Below, piece by piece: positions 8,736-17,778 of a stretch of 64,000 bases of DNA (positions within the stretch are counted from its first letter, which is position 1; every line of letters begins with the position of its first letter). A program made the translations under genes and the position numbers. The notes beneath the pieces are model-generated. The model ran no database searches and had not been told where the DNA came from. It worked only from the letters and a program-made list of their open reading frames with translations. Origin of the DNA: an uncultured Winogradskyella sp. (lineage in GTDB: Bacteria; Bacteroidota; Bacteroidia; Flavobacteriales; Flavobacteriaceae); assembly GCF_947498005.1 (NCBI RefSeq), contig NZ_CANMIW010000002.1, positions 434,001 to 498,000 on the forward strand. Direction: 5' to 3'.

Positions 8736-9938
8736 ATGAAATTACATCAATTATTTTACGCAGTCCTTATTTTAGTAACATTATCTAATTGTGCAGGTTC
8801 AAACATTGACAACGTCTTAAAACAAGGCGACGTAGTGCAAGAAAATTTTAAAACAACCATTCCTTTTACATATGTTAATGGTTGGATGGTTTTAGAAGTA
8901 GAAATTAGAGATAAAGCTTATAATTTTATTCTAGATACTGGATCTTCTAATATTGTAACAACAGAATTTGCTGAGGCACTGAATTTAAAAGTGCTTGGAG
9001 CTGAAGATATAGAAGATGTCAACGACACTAAAAATTCAACCGAATATGCAACAATTGATAACGTTACAATAGGTAACGTAGATTTTAAAAACACAATTAC
9101 AGGTATTGCAGACCTCAATAAGATAACAGAAATAAGTTGTACAAAAATACATGGTCTTTTAGGGTCTAACTTAATGCGAAAAGCAGTTTGGGATTTCGAT
9201 TTTCAGAATCAGACCATTACAATAGCTAATGACGAAAGTAAATTAGGCATTCCAACAGAAACTATAGATTCTAAAATGTATATTGGGACAGCAGGAATAC
9301 CTTCTATTACATTAAAAATTAATGGTCAGAAAGTGCTAAATAATAAGGTGGACTTTGGAAATGGTGGTACTAATCTATTAAGAGGAGACTACTTTATTGA
9401 GCAACGAGAAGAAGGTTTAATTACAAATTATGTAAAAGGCAGTCAAAAAGCATTCGGTGGATTTGGTCGTACAGAAGCTAAACCATTTTATCATACCATG
9501 ATTAACGAGTTGCAAATTGGTAATCATAAAGTCAATAATTTATTTACTACAGTAAAAAGTGGTGCTGGCAATAATTTAGGATTAGCATTTTTTAAAAATT
9601 ACAGAGTTATCTTAAACTGGAATAAGAAAAAAATACGAATGATAGAAGTAACCAAAGCAGGAAATGACACCTATAATTCATATGGTTTTTCTACATTTTA
9701 TAATGAGAACGGCGTAGCCGTTAATGCAGTAATAGAAGCCTCTAGTGCCTCTAAAGTGCTACAACAAGGCGATAAAATATTAAGTATAAACCATATCAAT
9801 TATGCTAATATAACCGATGAGGAATATTGCAGCTTCTATAGAGATGGTTATGATAACGGTAAAGAAACCTTGGCAATTACCATCTTAAGAAATGATGAAG
9901 AATTATCGTTTCAATTACTAAAAACCAAGTTGTTGTAA
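8736..9938 (+). CDS. Retropepsin-like aspartyl protease lipoprotein with PDZ domain
   Basis: 400 aa. The leader ends LVTLSNCAG, a lipoprotein signal. The first catalytic loop is intact (FILDTGSSNIV, Asp at residue 67). The second half of the pepsin-like fold has VDFGNGGTNLL at about residue 206, where the usual D-T/S-G is replaced by D-F-G. A PDZ-like domain fills the C-terminus (about residues 325-400, with LQQGDKILSINH). Bacteroidota have many such aspartyl protease-PDZ proteins anchored in the envelope. Substrates are unknown. The changed second motif may mean that one lobe is inactive or that the enzyme works in an altered way. Confidence 0.8.
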   Translation: MKLHQLFYAVLILVTLSNCAGSNIDNVLKQGDVVQENFKTTIPFTYVNGWMVLEVEIRDKAYNFILDTGSSNIVTTEFAEALNLKVLGAEDIEDVNDTKNSTEYATIDNVTIGNVDFKNTITGIADLNKITEISCTKIHGLLGSNLMRKAVWDFDFQNQTITIANDESKLGIPTETIDSKMYIGTAGIPSITLKINGQKVLNNKVDFGNGGTNLLRGDYFIEQREEGLITNYVKGSQKAFGGFGRTEAKPFYHTMINELQIGNHKVNNLFTTVKSGAGNNLGLAFFKNYRVILNWNKKKIRMIEVTKAGNDTYNSYGFSTFYNENGVAVNAVIEASSASKVLQQGDKILSINHINYANITDEEYCSFYRDGYDNGKETLAITILRNDEELSFQLLKTKLL

Positions 9939-9986
9939 TTAATTATAAAACAGAACAACAACTCTTGTATATTGCAGTAATAAACA

Positions 9987-10217
9987 ATGTCTATGAAACT
10001 TAACTTGTTATCCTGCGATGCACAACGACCAGATAAAAGAGCAATTGCAAACTGTATTACTGAAATTTCTTTAACAGGAAATCCGTCTTTATCTAATGAG
10101 CTCACAGAAATCCTTTTAGAAGGCGATGCTGTTGATGTTGAGGTAAGCGACAAAAATTCTGGTTCGGCTTTAAGAGCTTTACGTAAATTAGATATTGATT
10201 ATGAAATCATAGACTAA
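9987..10217 (+). CDS. Small conserved-looking protein of unknown function
   Basis: 76 aa, acidic, no signal peptide or membrane segment. The C-terminal half (VDVEVSDKNSGSALRALRKLDIDYEIID) looks like a compact alpha/beta fold. I do not recognise a family. It lies 12 bases before the small kinase gene, so the two are probably co-transcribed. The start could be the ATG at 9987 or the one two codons later. Confidence 0.6.
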   Translation: MSMKLNLLSCDAQRPDKRAIANCITEISLTGNPSLSNELTEILLEGDAVDVEVSDKNSGSALRALRKLDIDYEIID

Positions 10218-10229
10218 AACACACACAAA

Positions 10230-10718
10230 ATGATTCATCTAATTGTAGGTAATACAGGTTCTGGTAAAACCACTTATGCAAACGAGTTAAAACGAAGAAT
10301 TAACGGTTTGGTGTTTTCTATTGATGTGTGGAATAACGTATTGTTTATGCCAGACAAAAAGGAAACGGATGGGTTAGATTGGTTTTTAGAGCGCATAGAA
10401 CGGTCCGAACGTGTAATGTTAGATTTAATTCATCAATTAGAAGGGTCTAAGACAGACGCTATTTTAGATTTAGGATTGGCTAAAATTGGACATCGCGAAA
10501 AGTTTAGAAAATTCGCAGAGATGAATAACTACGAGATAAAACTACATTTTCTAGACGTGCCTAAAGCCAAACGTTTAGAGCGTGTTATGAAACGTAACGA
10601 AGACAAAGGCGCTACTTTTGAGTTTGAAGTCACTGAAGAAAACTTCGATTTTATGGAAACTTGGTTTGAAAAACCAACGGAAAAAGAACTGAACGACGCT
10701 TTTGTAATTTCAGAATAA
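10230..10718 (+). CDS. Small P-loop kinase-like ATP-binding protein
   Basis: 162 aa. A Walker A, GNTGSGKTTYANEL, begins at residue 7, and a later KRNEDKGATFEFEVTEENF segment resembles the lid and substrate region of AAA_33/zeta-type small kinases. Cytosolic. The true substrate is unknown; families of this kind phosphorylate nucleosides, sugars, shikimate-like compounds or UDP-sugars. It probably forms an operon with the 76-aa gene just upstream. Confidence 0.7.
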   Translation: MIHLIVGNTGSGKTTYANELKRRINGLVFSIDVWNNVLFMPDKKETDGLDWFLERIERSERVMLDLIHQLEGSKTDAILDLGLAKIGHREKFRKFAEMNNYEIKLHFLDVPKAKRLERVMKRNEDKGATFEFEVTEENFDFMETWFEKPTEKELNDAFVISE

Positions 10719-10750
10719 AGCGCATTAAAACAAAAAGTTTTAATGCGCTT
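10718..10750 (+). terminator. Long perfect hairpin at the stop codon of the kinase gene
   Basis: AAGCGCATTAAAAC (10718-10731) and GTTTTAATGCGCTT (10737-10750) form a perfect 14-bp stem with a 5-base A loop. The stem begins at the last base of the stop codon. No T tract follows on either strand, so it may stabilise the mRNA 3' end rather than terminate. Confidence 0.5.
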
Positions 10751-10944
10751 AAGAGCTCAAAATCCTTGTAATCTAGAATTTCTAAATTATCATTTCGTTA
10801 AGATAAGCGACCTAAATTATAGTACACATAATTAAATATCACTTAAATTTTTGAAGTCATAAATCTATACATACAGCACTTCAAAACCTTTTAATCTACT
10901 TTTCAATTCGCTATATTTAAAGAACTCAAAACTTTAGATAACAT

Positions 10945-12189
10945 ATGCGAATAGGAATTATTATAGGAAGAATTGGAGGTGTAGATGGTGTAGCGCTCGA
11001 AACCGAAAAATGGATAGATGTATTAAAAAAGCTAGGACATGAAGTCTTTATTATGTCTGGCGAATTTGAATCCTGGGAAATGGATTACGACCACGATTAC
11101 CTGTATCCACCTTTATCTTTCTTTTCCGTTGAAGCAGAATGGGGACAACGTAAGGCCTTTTTTGAGCCAGACGATGACCCTTATCCTTTGCTAGGTCACG
11201 TTGAGGATGCTTCAAATAAAATTCATCAAGCAATGGAAGCTTGGGTTTTAGAAAAACGCATACAAGTGTTGCTCTCGGAAAATGCCTCAGCTTTACCTTG
11301 CCATTTATCAATGGGAGTTGCCATTAAAAAACTGGTTAAATCTACAGGTTTACCTATTGTAACACACGACCATGATTTTCATTGGGAGCGCGGCGAACGT
11401 TACGTCTCTGTACATCCAGAAATTAATAAATATGTAGATGATAATTTCCCTTTATTATTACCAGGAGTTAAGCATGCGGTTATTAATACGTTTGGTGTAG
11501 AAACCTTTAAAAATCGTTTTGATATTGATGCCACGTTGGTGCCAAATGTTATGGACTTTAATCGTGTATATGGTGTGCCAACACCAGAAAATGAGTTTTT
11601 TCTTAGAGATGTTGGTGTTCTAAAAGATGAAATTGCGCTACTACAAGTGACGCGTATTGTAAGACGAAAAGGGATTGAAACAGCCATTTCTCTAATAGAC
11701 CAACTAAACGATAAAAAACTAAAATTAGTTATTACTGGTAATAATAATGACGATGAAAATAAGACCTATTATAATGAGTTAATAGACCAAATTCACGATT
11801 TAAATTTATCGAGCCAAGTCATATTTGCAGCACATAAGGTTTTAGACCATAAAGATTTATCTGATGTATATGCACACGGAAGAGCAGCGACTTATTTTAG
11901 TACGTATGAAGGATTTGGTAATGCCTTTGTAGAAACTGTTTTAGCTAAAAAACCAATTTTTGTAAATGATTACAAACCGGTTTATAGTCAAGATATAGGG
12001 AACAAAGGTTTTGAAACGGTAATGATTTCAGATGGTAATCTCACGCCAGAAAGTGTGCAGCAAATGTCTGATATAATTTACAACCCAAAACGTTGTATTG
12101 AGATTGGAGAATATAATTTCGAAATTGGTAAAAAACACTTTTCGTATGAAGTATTAGAAGAAAAGTTAAGCCAATTATTTACATTTTAA
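10945..12189 (+). CDS. Glycosyltransferase, GT4-like
   Basis: 414 aa with the GT-B layout. The N-terminus reads IGIIIGRIGGVDGVALETEKW, the donor-side region has LLQVTRIVRRKGIETAI, and the ExxxxxxxE donor motif is EGFGNAFVE. A THDHDFHWERGER stretch is shared with the next gene, so the two come from the same subfamily. It probably transfers a sugar from a nucleotide-sugar donor to a surface glycan; donor and acceptor are unknown. Eleven bases separate it from the next gene, which indicates one operon. A weak TATATTTA element lies at 10912-10919. Confidence 0.8.
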   Translation: MRIGIIIGRIGGVDGVALETEKWIDVLKKLGHEVFIMSGEFESWEMDYDHDYLYPPLSFFSVEAEWGQRKAFFEPDDDPYPLLGHVEDASNKIHQAMEAWVLEKRIQVLLSENASALPCHLSMGVAIKKLVKSTGLPIVTHDHDFHWERGERYVSVHPEINKYVDDNFPLLLPGVKHAVINTFGVETFKNRFDIDATLVPNVMDFNRVYGVPTPENEFFLRDVGVLKDEIALLQVTRIVRRKGIETAISLIDQLNDKKLKLVITGNNNDDENKTYYNELIDQIHDLNLSSQVIFAAHKVLDHKDLSDVYAHGRAATYFSTYEGFGNAFVETVLAKKPIFVNDYKPVYSQDIGNKGFETVMISDGNLTPESVQQMSDIIYNPKRCIEIGEYNFEIGKKHFSYEVLEEKLSQLFTF

Positions 12190-12199
12190 GAATTAAAAC

Positions 12200-15100
12200 A
12201 TGACGACTGATAAGACAACAACAAAAATTACAACGATATTAAATGAACTTAAAAATGAAAAAATAAATACCTGGTTTGATTTAGGTTTATTTATGGATAA
12301 ATTTAAAGAGCAGAAAAAAACTTCTGCTTTTAAAGGCAATGTGACCACTTTCGATTCGCATATTGAAAAAGGAGGTATCGCATTCCTAACCTTTTATTTT
12401 ACCATTGATGGTATTACAGTTGAAACTGAAAAGTATGCCAAAACCTTCAAAAATATCTATCCTAATATTCCGGTACATTTTATTGCAGGCGAAATAAAAG
12501 AGGAAGCAGATGAGTTAATTCCAAAAACGGCCTTCAAAAAAGTAATTCCAGAAATGGAAGCTTTTGATGCTTGGCCTTTGTACGAGGATTTCTTTAAAAT
12601 TAAAATGGAACGTGGTAGTGAAGCCTACAATAATCTTATTGGTAAGTTTTGGGCTGAGGTGTTAGTGCTTGTAGAAAAATTAGGAAGTTACATTGAGGAA
12701 AATAACATTTCCATGTTATACCTTATTAATGTTTGTTCTAATCCTGGTAACGTGTCTTTGGCATTAGCAACGGTTTTAATTTCAGAATATTTAGGCATTC
12801 CTGTGATTAATAATAATCATGATTTTTATTGGGAAGGTGGTAATAGAGACGTTGAAATTAAAAAGAAAGGCCTTAAAAAAGGACCAAGAGATTTCTTTTT
12901 TCACAATGCACATGTTGGCGAATTTTTCTCAATTATAGAAACCATTTATCCATGGGAAAGTCGCTCTTGGATGAACGTGAATATCAACAGAATTCAGCAA
13001 GACCATTTAATCAATGTTAATGGTCATAATCCGGCAAACGTAGCCTTATTAGGTACAGCAGTAGATACCAAATTGCATGCCATGAGTAAGCGCGATATTA
13101 TTAAAGCGTTTATGCAAGTCTCTACTATTTTTGCCAATAAAAAGGAGACAATTACAGTACATACAGCGGCACATCATACCGAAAGTAAAAGGTCTTTAAA
13201 GCCTATTTTATTAGGTCATAAAACCATTAAAAAATTCGATTTTGTAAACAATAACATCGTCTTTTTACAACCTACACGTGTCATTAGTAGAAAGTCTATT
13301 GAGTTGAATTTTAAACTCATTAAACGTTTATTTTCTTATGATTCTTTTGCTGAAAAATTCATTACTAATCCACAATTAAAGTTGTCCTTAATTGTTTCAG
13401 GACCAATTCCGCATGGTCAGCAAAACTATTATCACGACTTAAAAAAGGATTTCAAAAAATTCTTAAAAGACCTTCCTAAAGAATTTAAATCGCGTGTATT
13501 ACTTGGGTTTTTATTTAGTGAATTCGATAAAAACGATTTTAAAAAGAAGCATAAAAAACCATTAGATATTAAGCAGCTTTTTGATGTGGCTTCACTTATT
13601 TTATTACCAAGTCAAACCGAAGGACGCGGTTTACCAATTATAGAAGCTGCAGCTTGCGGAACACCAATTTTCTGTAGACAATATGAGCCAAGAGAAGTAT
13701 ATGATGAGGTCATTGGTAGACATTTAGATGAGTCGCTTCGTCTTAATGTTTTAGAATTTAAAGGGTCTAAAGTACCAAAGAAATTGGCAGAACGTATTTG
13801 CGACCACGTGTTTTATCCACAGAACAGAATGGTAGATGTAACGCATAATAGAAGCGTTATTAAAAAGCGTTACAGCCTAGAAGCCTTAGAGAAAAACATA
13901 CGTTATATTTTAAAACGTATGTATTATCAATTGGTGTCGGTTTCAATTGAAGATAATCCGCAAGTGATTAATTTATTGAAACAATACAAAGCGTCTGTAG
14001 ATTTTGAAAACGATGACCTTAATGCTATTCTCAATAAAAAAACAAGACATTATTTACCTGGTTATGGTCGTTTGTCTTTTATGCATTATTTAAAATCATT
14101 GATAGACCCAAGTTTCTTTAGAGTTGAAGAACAATTGGTAAAAGGTCGTGTGATGCGTTATGCGAGAACCATGGAAAATGATATTCCAGATTTGGTAAAT
14201 ACCAATCTTGAAGTGATTCATAAATATTACAATGCTATTGATGATATTTTTAAATACGTAGATGGCGAAATTTCTATTCGTCACGACCATGCTTTGGCCT
14301 ATCGTCATAGAAATAAGAAGTCTTATGCATATCAGGCCTTTACGCTTCAAGAAATTACAGGTTTGGTAAATATGATTTATACAGATGTTTTTAAACCAGA
14401 ACATTTACCAGATTTAACCTTAGCGCCACAGTTTTTTGCCGATTGGGAATTAGCCCTTTTTCAATTAACCAATAGTAAATATTTAGGTATTGATGACCGT
14501 AAAATTTTAACCAAGAATTTAAAAAAGAATGTGCCTAAAGGGTATTTTCCTGGTCGTTATATTAAGCATGAATTAGAGTATTTTGTACTACAACCAATTC
14601 GTGCACAATTAAATTTAACCATACAGCAAGAGTTAACATCAGAAATACTGGATGCCAATGTAGATAAGTTAGAAAAAGTTTACATTTTTATTCACGAAGC
14701 TAGAATTACAAAATGGTTCTCTAGTGCAGATATTAAAGACTATTTAGAAAGCGGAAAAGAGCCAGAATTAGGCTTGTTGTATAAAGCAGGTGTTGTTCGT
14801 ATAATTGAAACCAAACAATGGTCAGAAGGTGTGCATTTTCCACAAATGGGACCAAAAGCCATCAAGATTTTACGAGATATTAAAGAGGCGAATGGCTTCT
14901 TAATTACCAATGGAGAATCGGCTGCAATGATGACTGATATTATTGAAATTGACCATTTTCATATCGGAAAAGTGCTGTATGGCATGACGGCTAAAATCAT
15001 GGGAATTCCTAAAGGTAGTGGCTTCATTCAGTTTGTACCAGCAGGTGTGCGTACAACCTTAGCGTATCCTACACCAATACAAACCGCAAAAGATTTTGAT

Positions 15101-16396
15101 GATGTACTTAAAAGTGATTTATATCAAGATTTAAAAGACACCTTAAGCGAAAAGGAATTGTTGAGTATCGTCACTAAAGATGCAATTGAAAACGGTACAC
15201 CAATTGAAAAATTATTACTTCAAATAAAAGAAGACTTAAAATTATCTAAAACCGTTGAGAAAGTAAAATCATCGTATGCAGGAGGCGTGTATGAAGATGG
15301 TTTGCCTTGGAGTGGTGTTTTGGCAGAAATAGATACTAAAAAACACCATTGGAAGTTCGCGGCACATATTGCTAATAAAGAACCAAAAAATGTACCAGCA
15401 CTTGTAAAAGAGTACAAGAAGAAAAGCAAAAACCCAAATAAAATTGAATTGGCTTGGAATGGTGGTTATATTTTAAATCCGGAATTGGTTGGTAAACTCG
15501 GACTACCAGAAACCTACATTGGTTCGCCTTTAGGTTTGCTAATTATGGATAACAAAGTGTTTTGTCCACCACTTTTTAATAAGCCTGCTTTTATCATTTA
15601 TAAAAATGGCGATGTAGATATTAGAAAAGTGAATAGTAAAGCGGGTTTAACCGTTAAAGGAAACGAAAAAGACTTAACATTTACGAGTGCTCATTACAAT
15701 ACACATAGCGAAACAGAACCTTGTTTTTACGATTTATCATTTACTGAAGAAACCTACAAAGGCAACGGAAATGTAATTGTTAGAACTGCAGGCAATACGG
15801 TAAAAGAAATTATAAAAACAAAGCCTAAAGAAGATGTAAAAGTGATTCCTGTTGGAATTACATTATCTATTCCTGAAGTTTTATTTTCAGAAACTATGTT
15901 TGAAGAAGGTAAGCCGTTATCAATTCAATTATTAGAACCAGAAGAAAATCCTTATAAATGGGATGAGATTTCTTATGCCATTGAAGCAGGACCAATGTTA
16001 ATAGAGGAAGGCCATCAAATTCTAAATATGGAAGACGAAGGTTGGAAAACCACCAATTCTATTAAAACACAAGCAGCACGTTTGGATTTTACAGATATGA
16101 GAGGTCCAAAAATTGCGGTTGGTATTACCAAAGAAGGTAAATTAATGGTGTTGATGGTAAACGGTCGTATTAGAGAATCTGTAGGTGCTACGCATTTTGA
16201 CATGGTAGATATTCTATTAAAATACGGAATGGATAAAGCAATGGGCTTTGACCCAGGAGGAAGTAGTACTTTGGTTGTAGATGGAAATATTATGAATATT
16301 TCGCCATACAATAAAAATTACGAAAAAGACATTTATGCTTTACCACCAGAACCTAGATTTGTAGCCAATGCTATTATGGGTTGGATTGAAGACTAA
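12200..16396 (+). CDS. Glycosyltransferase fused to a phosphodiester glycosidase (NAGPA) domain
   Basis: 1398 aa, no signal peptide. Residues about 40-600 are a GT4-like glycosyltransferase related to the gene upstream: NNNHDFYWEGGNRDV, then ILLPSQTEGRGLPIIEAAACGTP with the E-x7-E donor motif near residue 473. Residues about 600-1020 are mostly helical and not recognised. Residues about 1030-1398 match the phosphodiester glycosidase (NAGPA/DUF2233) domain: LAWNGGYI, GPMLIEEG, GITKEGKLMVLMVNGR, and FDPGGSSTLVVDG near residue 1349. NAGPA enzymes remove a sugar linked through a phosphodiester. I infer that making and trimming of a phosphodiester-linked glycan are joined in one cytosolic protein. 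The ATG lies 11 bases after the upstream stop. Confidence 0.8.
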   Translation: MTTDKTTTKITTILNELKNEKINTWFDLGLFMDKFKEQKKTSAFKGNVTTFDSHIEKGGIAFLTFYFTIDGITVETEKYAKTFKNIYPNIPVHFIAGEIKEEADELIPKTAFKKVIPEMEAFDAWPLYEDFFKIKMERGSEAYNNLIGKFWAEVLVLVEKLGSYIEENNISMLYLINVCSNPGNVSLALATVLISEYLGIPVINNNHDFYWEGGNRDVEIKKKGLKKGPRDFFFHNAHVGEFFSIIETIYPWESRSWMNVNINRIQQDHLINVNGHNPANVALLGTAVDTKLHAMSKRDIIKAFMQVSTIFANKKETITVHTAAHHTESKRSLKPILLGHKTIKKFDFVNNNIVFLQPTRVISRKSIELNFKLIKRLFSYDSFAEKFITNPQLKLSLIVSGPIPHGQQNYYHDLKKDFKKFLKDLPKEFKSRVLLGFLFSEFDKNDFKKKHKKPLDIKQLFDVASLILLPSQTEGRGLPIIEAAACGTPIFCRQYEPREVYDEVIGRHLDESLRLNVLEFKGSKVPKKLAERICDHVFYPQNRMVDVTHNRSVIKKRYSLEALEKNIRYILKRMYYQLVSVSIEDNPQVINLLKQYKASVDFENDDLNAILNKKTRHYLPGYGRLSFMHYLKSLIDPSFFRVEEQLVKGRVMRYARTMENDIPDLVNTNLEVIHKYYNAIDDIFKYVDGEISIRHDHALAYRHRNKKSYAYQAFTLQEITGLVNMIYTDVFKPEHLPDLTLAPQFFADWELALFQLTNSKYLGIDDRKILTKNLKKNVPKGYFPGRYIKHELEYFVLQPIRAQLNLTIQQELTSEILDANVDKLEKVYIFIHEARITKWFSSADIKDYLESGKEPELGLLYKAGVVRIIETKQWSEGVHFPQMGPKAIKILRDIKEANGFLITNGESAAMMTDIIEIDHFHIGKVLYGMTAKIMGIPKGSGFIQFVPAGVRTTLAYPTPIQTAKDFDDVLKSDLYQDLKDTLSEKELLSIVTKDAIENGTPIEKLLLQIKEDLKLSKTVEKVKSSYAGGVYEDGLPWSGVLAEIDTKKHHWKFAAHIANKEPKNVPALVKEYKKKSKNPNKIELAWNGGYILNPELVGKLGLPETYIGSPLGLLIMDNKVFCPPLFNKPAFIIYKNGDVDIRKVNSKAGLTVKGNEKDLTFTSAHYNTHSETEPCFYDLSFTEETYKGNGNVIVRTAGNTVKEIIKTKPKEDVKVIPVGITLSIPEVLFSETMFEEGKPLSIQLLEPEENPYKWDEISYAIEAGPMLIEEGHQILNMEDEGWKTTNSIKTQAARLDFTDMRGPKIAVGITKEGKLMVLMVNGRIRESVGATHFDMVDILLKYGMDKAMGFDPGGSSTLVVDGNIMNISPYNKNYEKDIYALPPEPRFVANAIMGWIED

Positions 16397-16414
16397 CATG
16401 AAATACTAATTATA

Positions 16415-16448
16415 AAAAAGAGGCAAATAGTGATATTTGCCTCTTTTT
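16415..16448. terminator. Bidirectional terminator between convergent genes
   Basis: AAAAAGAGGCAAATA / TATTTGCCTCTTTTT with a GTGA loop, giving a T tract on both strands. It serves the glycosyltransferase operon and the epimerase-like gene on the minus strand. Confidence 0.9.
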
Positions 16449-16460
16449 ATTTATCAATTT

Positions 16461-16488
16461 CTGTCAACTGTCAACTGTCAACTGTCAA
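16461..16488. repeat. Four tandem copies of CTGTCAA
   Basis: A perfect 7-bp tandem repeat, four units, ending four bases before the stop codon of the minus-strand oxidoreductase gene. It is non-coding. The number of units could vary between strains. Confidence 0.8.
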
Positions 16489-16492
16489 CCAT

Positions 16493-17398
16493 CTATCCCA
16501 ACAAATCCTCTAAAGCAGGTTTCAAATTCACATACTGAAAATTAAAACCTTCATTTTCTACTTTTTGAGAACTGACACGTTGACTTTCGAATAAAAGAAT
16601 GTGCATTTCGCCCAAAACTAATTTCATAGCGAATTTTGGAATATTAGGTAAAATCAACGGACGATGTAACACTTTAGCAGCAAGTTTAGTCAGTTCCTTA
16701 TTAGTAACCGCATTAGGCGCGACACCATTATAAATACCTTCTAAATTTTGTTGTACCGCAAAGACAAAGAGTGACGCTAAGTCTTTAACATGAATCCAGC
16801 TTTGCCATTGTTTTCCACTACCAAAAGCCGCACCAGCACCAAACTTTATGGGTTTTACAATTTCGGGTAATGCACCACCATCTTTGGCTAAAACTAACCC
16901 AATTCTTATCTTGGCGACCTTACAACCTAAAGCTTTAAATCCATCCACTGCAGCTTCCCATTCTTTAACCACTTTACCTAAAAATGAATCTGAAATTTCG
17001 ATAGTTGTTTCTTCGTAATAATTAACCAAGCTCGTTGGGTAAATGCCAATAGCGCTGGCAGAAACCACATGGTCAATTTTATAACTATGTGTTTTTATGG
17101 TGTCTTGAAGCAGTTGCGCAGTTTTTGTTCTGCTTTCTAAGATTTGTTTTTTGTAATCCTCTGTCCAACGTTTAGAAATAGAAGCACCAACCATATTAAT
17201 AATGGCAGTAACACCTTCAAAACAAGTGTGGTCTATTTCGTTTTTATTGGGATTCCAATAGAAACCTTTGTAATTGTCTGCTGTACTAAGTTTCGATTTT
17301 GAAGTCGTTAAGTAATGTACATTAATGCCTTCTGTATGACATTTTTTTACAATTTCTTGTCCTATTAATCCTGTTGCACCTGTTATTAAAACGGTCAT
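16493..17398 (-). CDS. TIGR01777-type epimerase-like oxidoreductase
   Basis: 301 aa, Rossmann fold with the NAD(P) motif TGATGLIGQEI at residues 6-16. It has the family pattern WNPNKNEID, INMVGASISKRWTEDYKKQILESR, VSASAIGIYP, and the C-terminal PNAVTNKEL. This is the TIGR01777 (SDR39U1/YfcH-like) group of extended short-chain dehydrogenases, found across bacteria and in eukaryotic organelles, with no settled substrate. Cytosolic. A TATCTTTA element at 17413-17420 on the minus strand is a plausible -7. Confidence 0.85.
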   Translation of the reverse strand: MTVLITGATGLIGQEIVKKCHTEGINVHYLTTSKSKLSTADNYKGFYWNPNKNEIDHTCFEGVTAIINMVGASISKRWTEDYKKQILESRTKTAQLLQDTIKTHSYKIDHVVSASAIGIYPTSLVNYYEETTIEISDSFLGKVVKEWEAAVDGFKALGCKVAKIRIGLVLAKDGGALPEIVKPIKFGAGAAFGSGKQWQSWIHVKDLASLFVFAVQQNLEGIYNGVAPNAVTNKELTKLAAKVLHRPLILPNIPKFAMKLVLGEMHILLFESQRVSSQKVENEGFNFQYVNLKPALEDLLG

Positions 17399-17489
17399 TT
17401 TCTTTTTTATGTAAAGATACGAAAGGTGTAAAGGTTCTGTAAGTGTTTTAGTTAGGATTTAACGTTTGAAATATTAATGCATACGTTTC

Positions 17490-17597
17490 CGTCAGTTCGA
17501 GTGATTTTGAAGTACGAAAAAATTGTATCGAGAACCTTGTTAATAGAATAGCTTCTCGATACAAATTCCTAAAAAGGGAATTTTACTCGAAGTGACG
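17490..17597. repeat. Palindromic intergenic repeat, copy 2
   Basis: A nested palindrome: CGTCAGTTCGAGT ... ACTCGAAGTGACG outside (one mismatch) and TTGTATCGAGAA ... TTCTCGATACAA inside (perfect). It is the same element as at 2132-2217 and would fold into a long hairpin of about 108 nt. It is probably a REP/MITE-like mobile or structural element. Confidence 0.75.
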
Positions 17598-17630
17598 ATA
17601 AGGTTAATTTATGTTTATACAAATATTGCT

Positions 17631-17773
17631 GAATGCTATTCACTCTTTTTTGTTGCTCTCAACATTTAATTTACTATTCGTTCATTGAATGTTTCATTGC
17701 TTTTAACATTTAGCTCGCTATTTGCTCACTGAATGTTTCGTTGCTCTCAACATTTAGCTCATTGCATGTCGCT
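17631..17773 (-). repeat. Tandem 44-bp degenerate repeats copied from the mnmD 3' end
   Basis: Three units start with GAATG at 17631, 17687 and 17731, followed by a partial one at 17774 within mnmD. On the minus strand each contains a small frame beginning ATGTT[A/G] and ending in a stop: MLRATKHSVSK* (17753-17718), MLKAMKHSMNE* (17709-17674) and MLRATKKSE* (17665-17636). The end of mnmD itself reads MLRAQKKGS*. The spacing between the first three ATGs is exactly 44 bp. I read this as repeated duplication of the last codons of mnmD, with later decay. Each unit also has an AATGTT/AACATT inverted pair. Confidence 0.65.
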
Positions 17774-17778
17774 GAATG

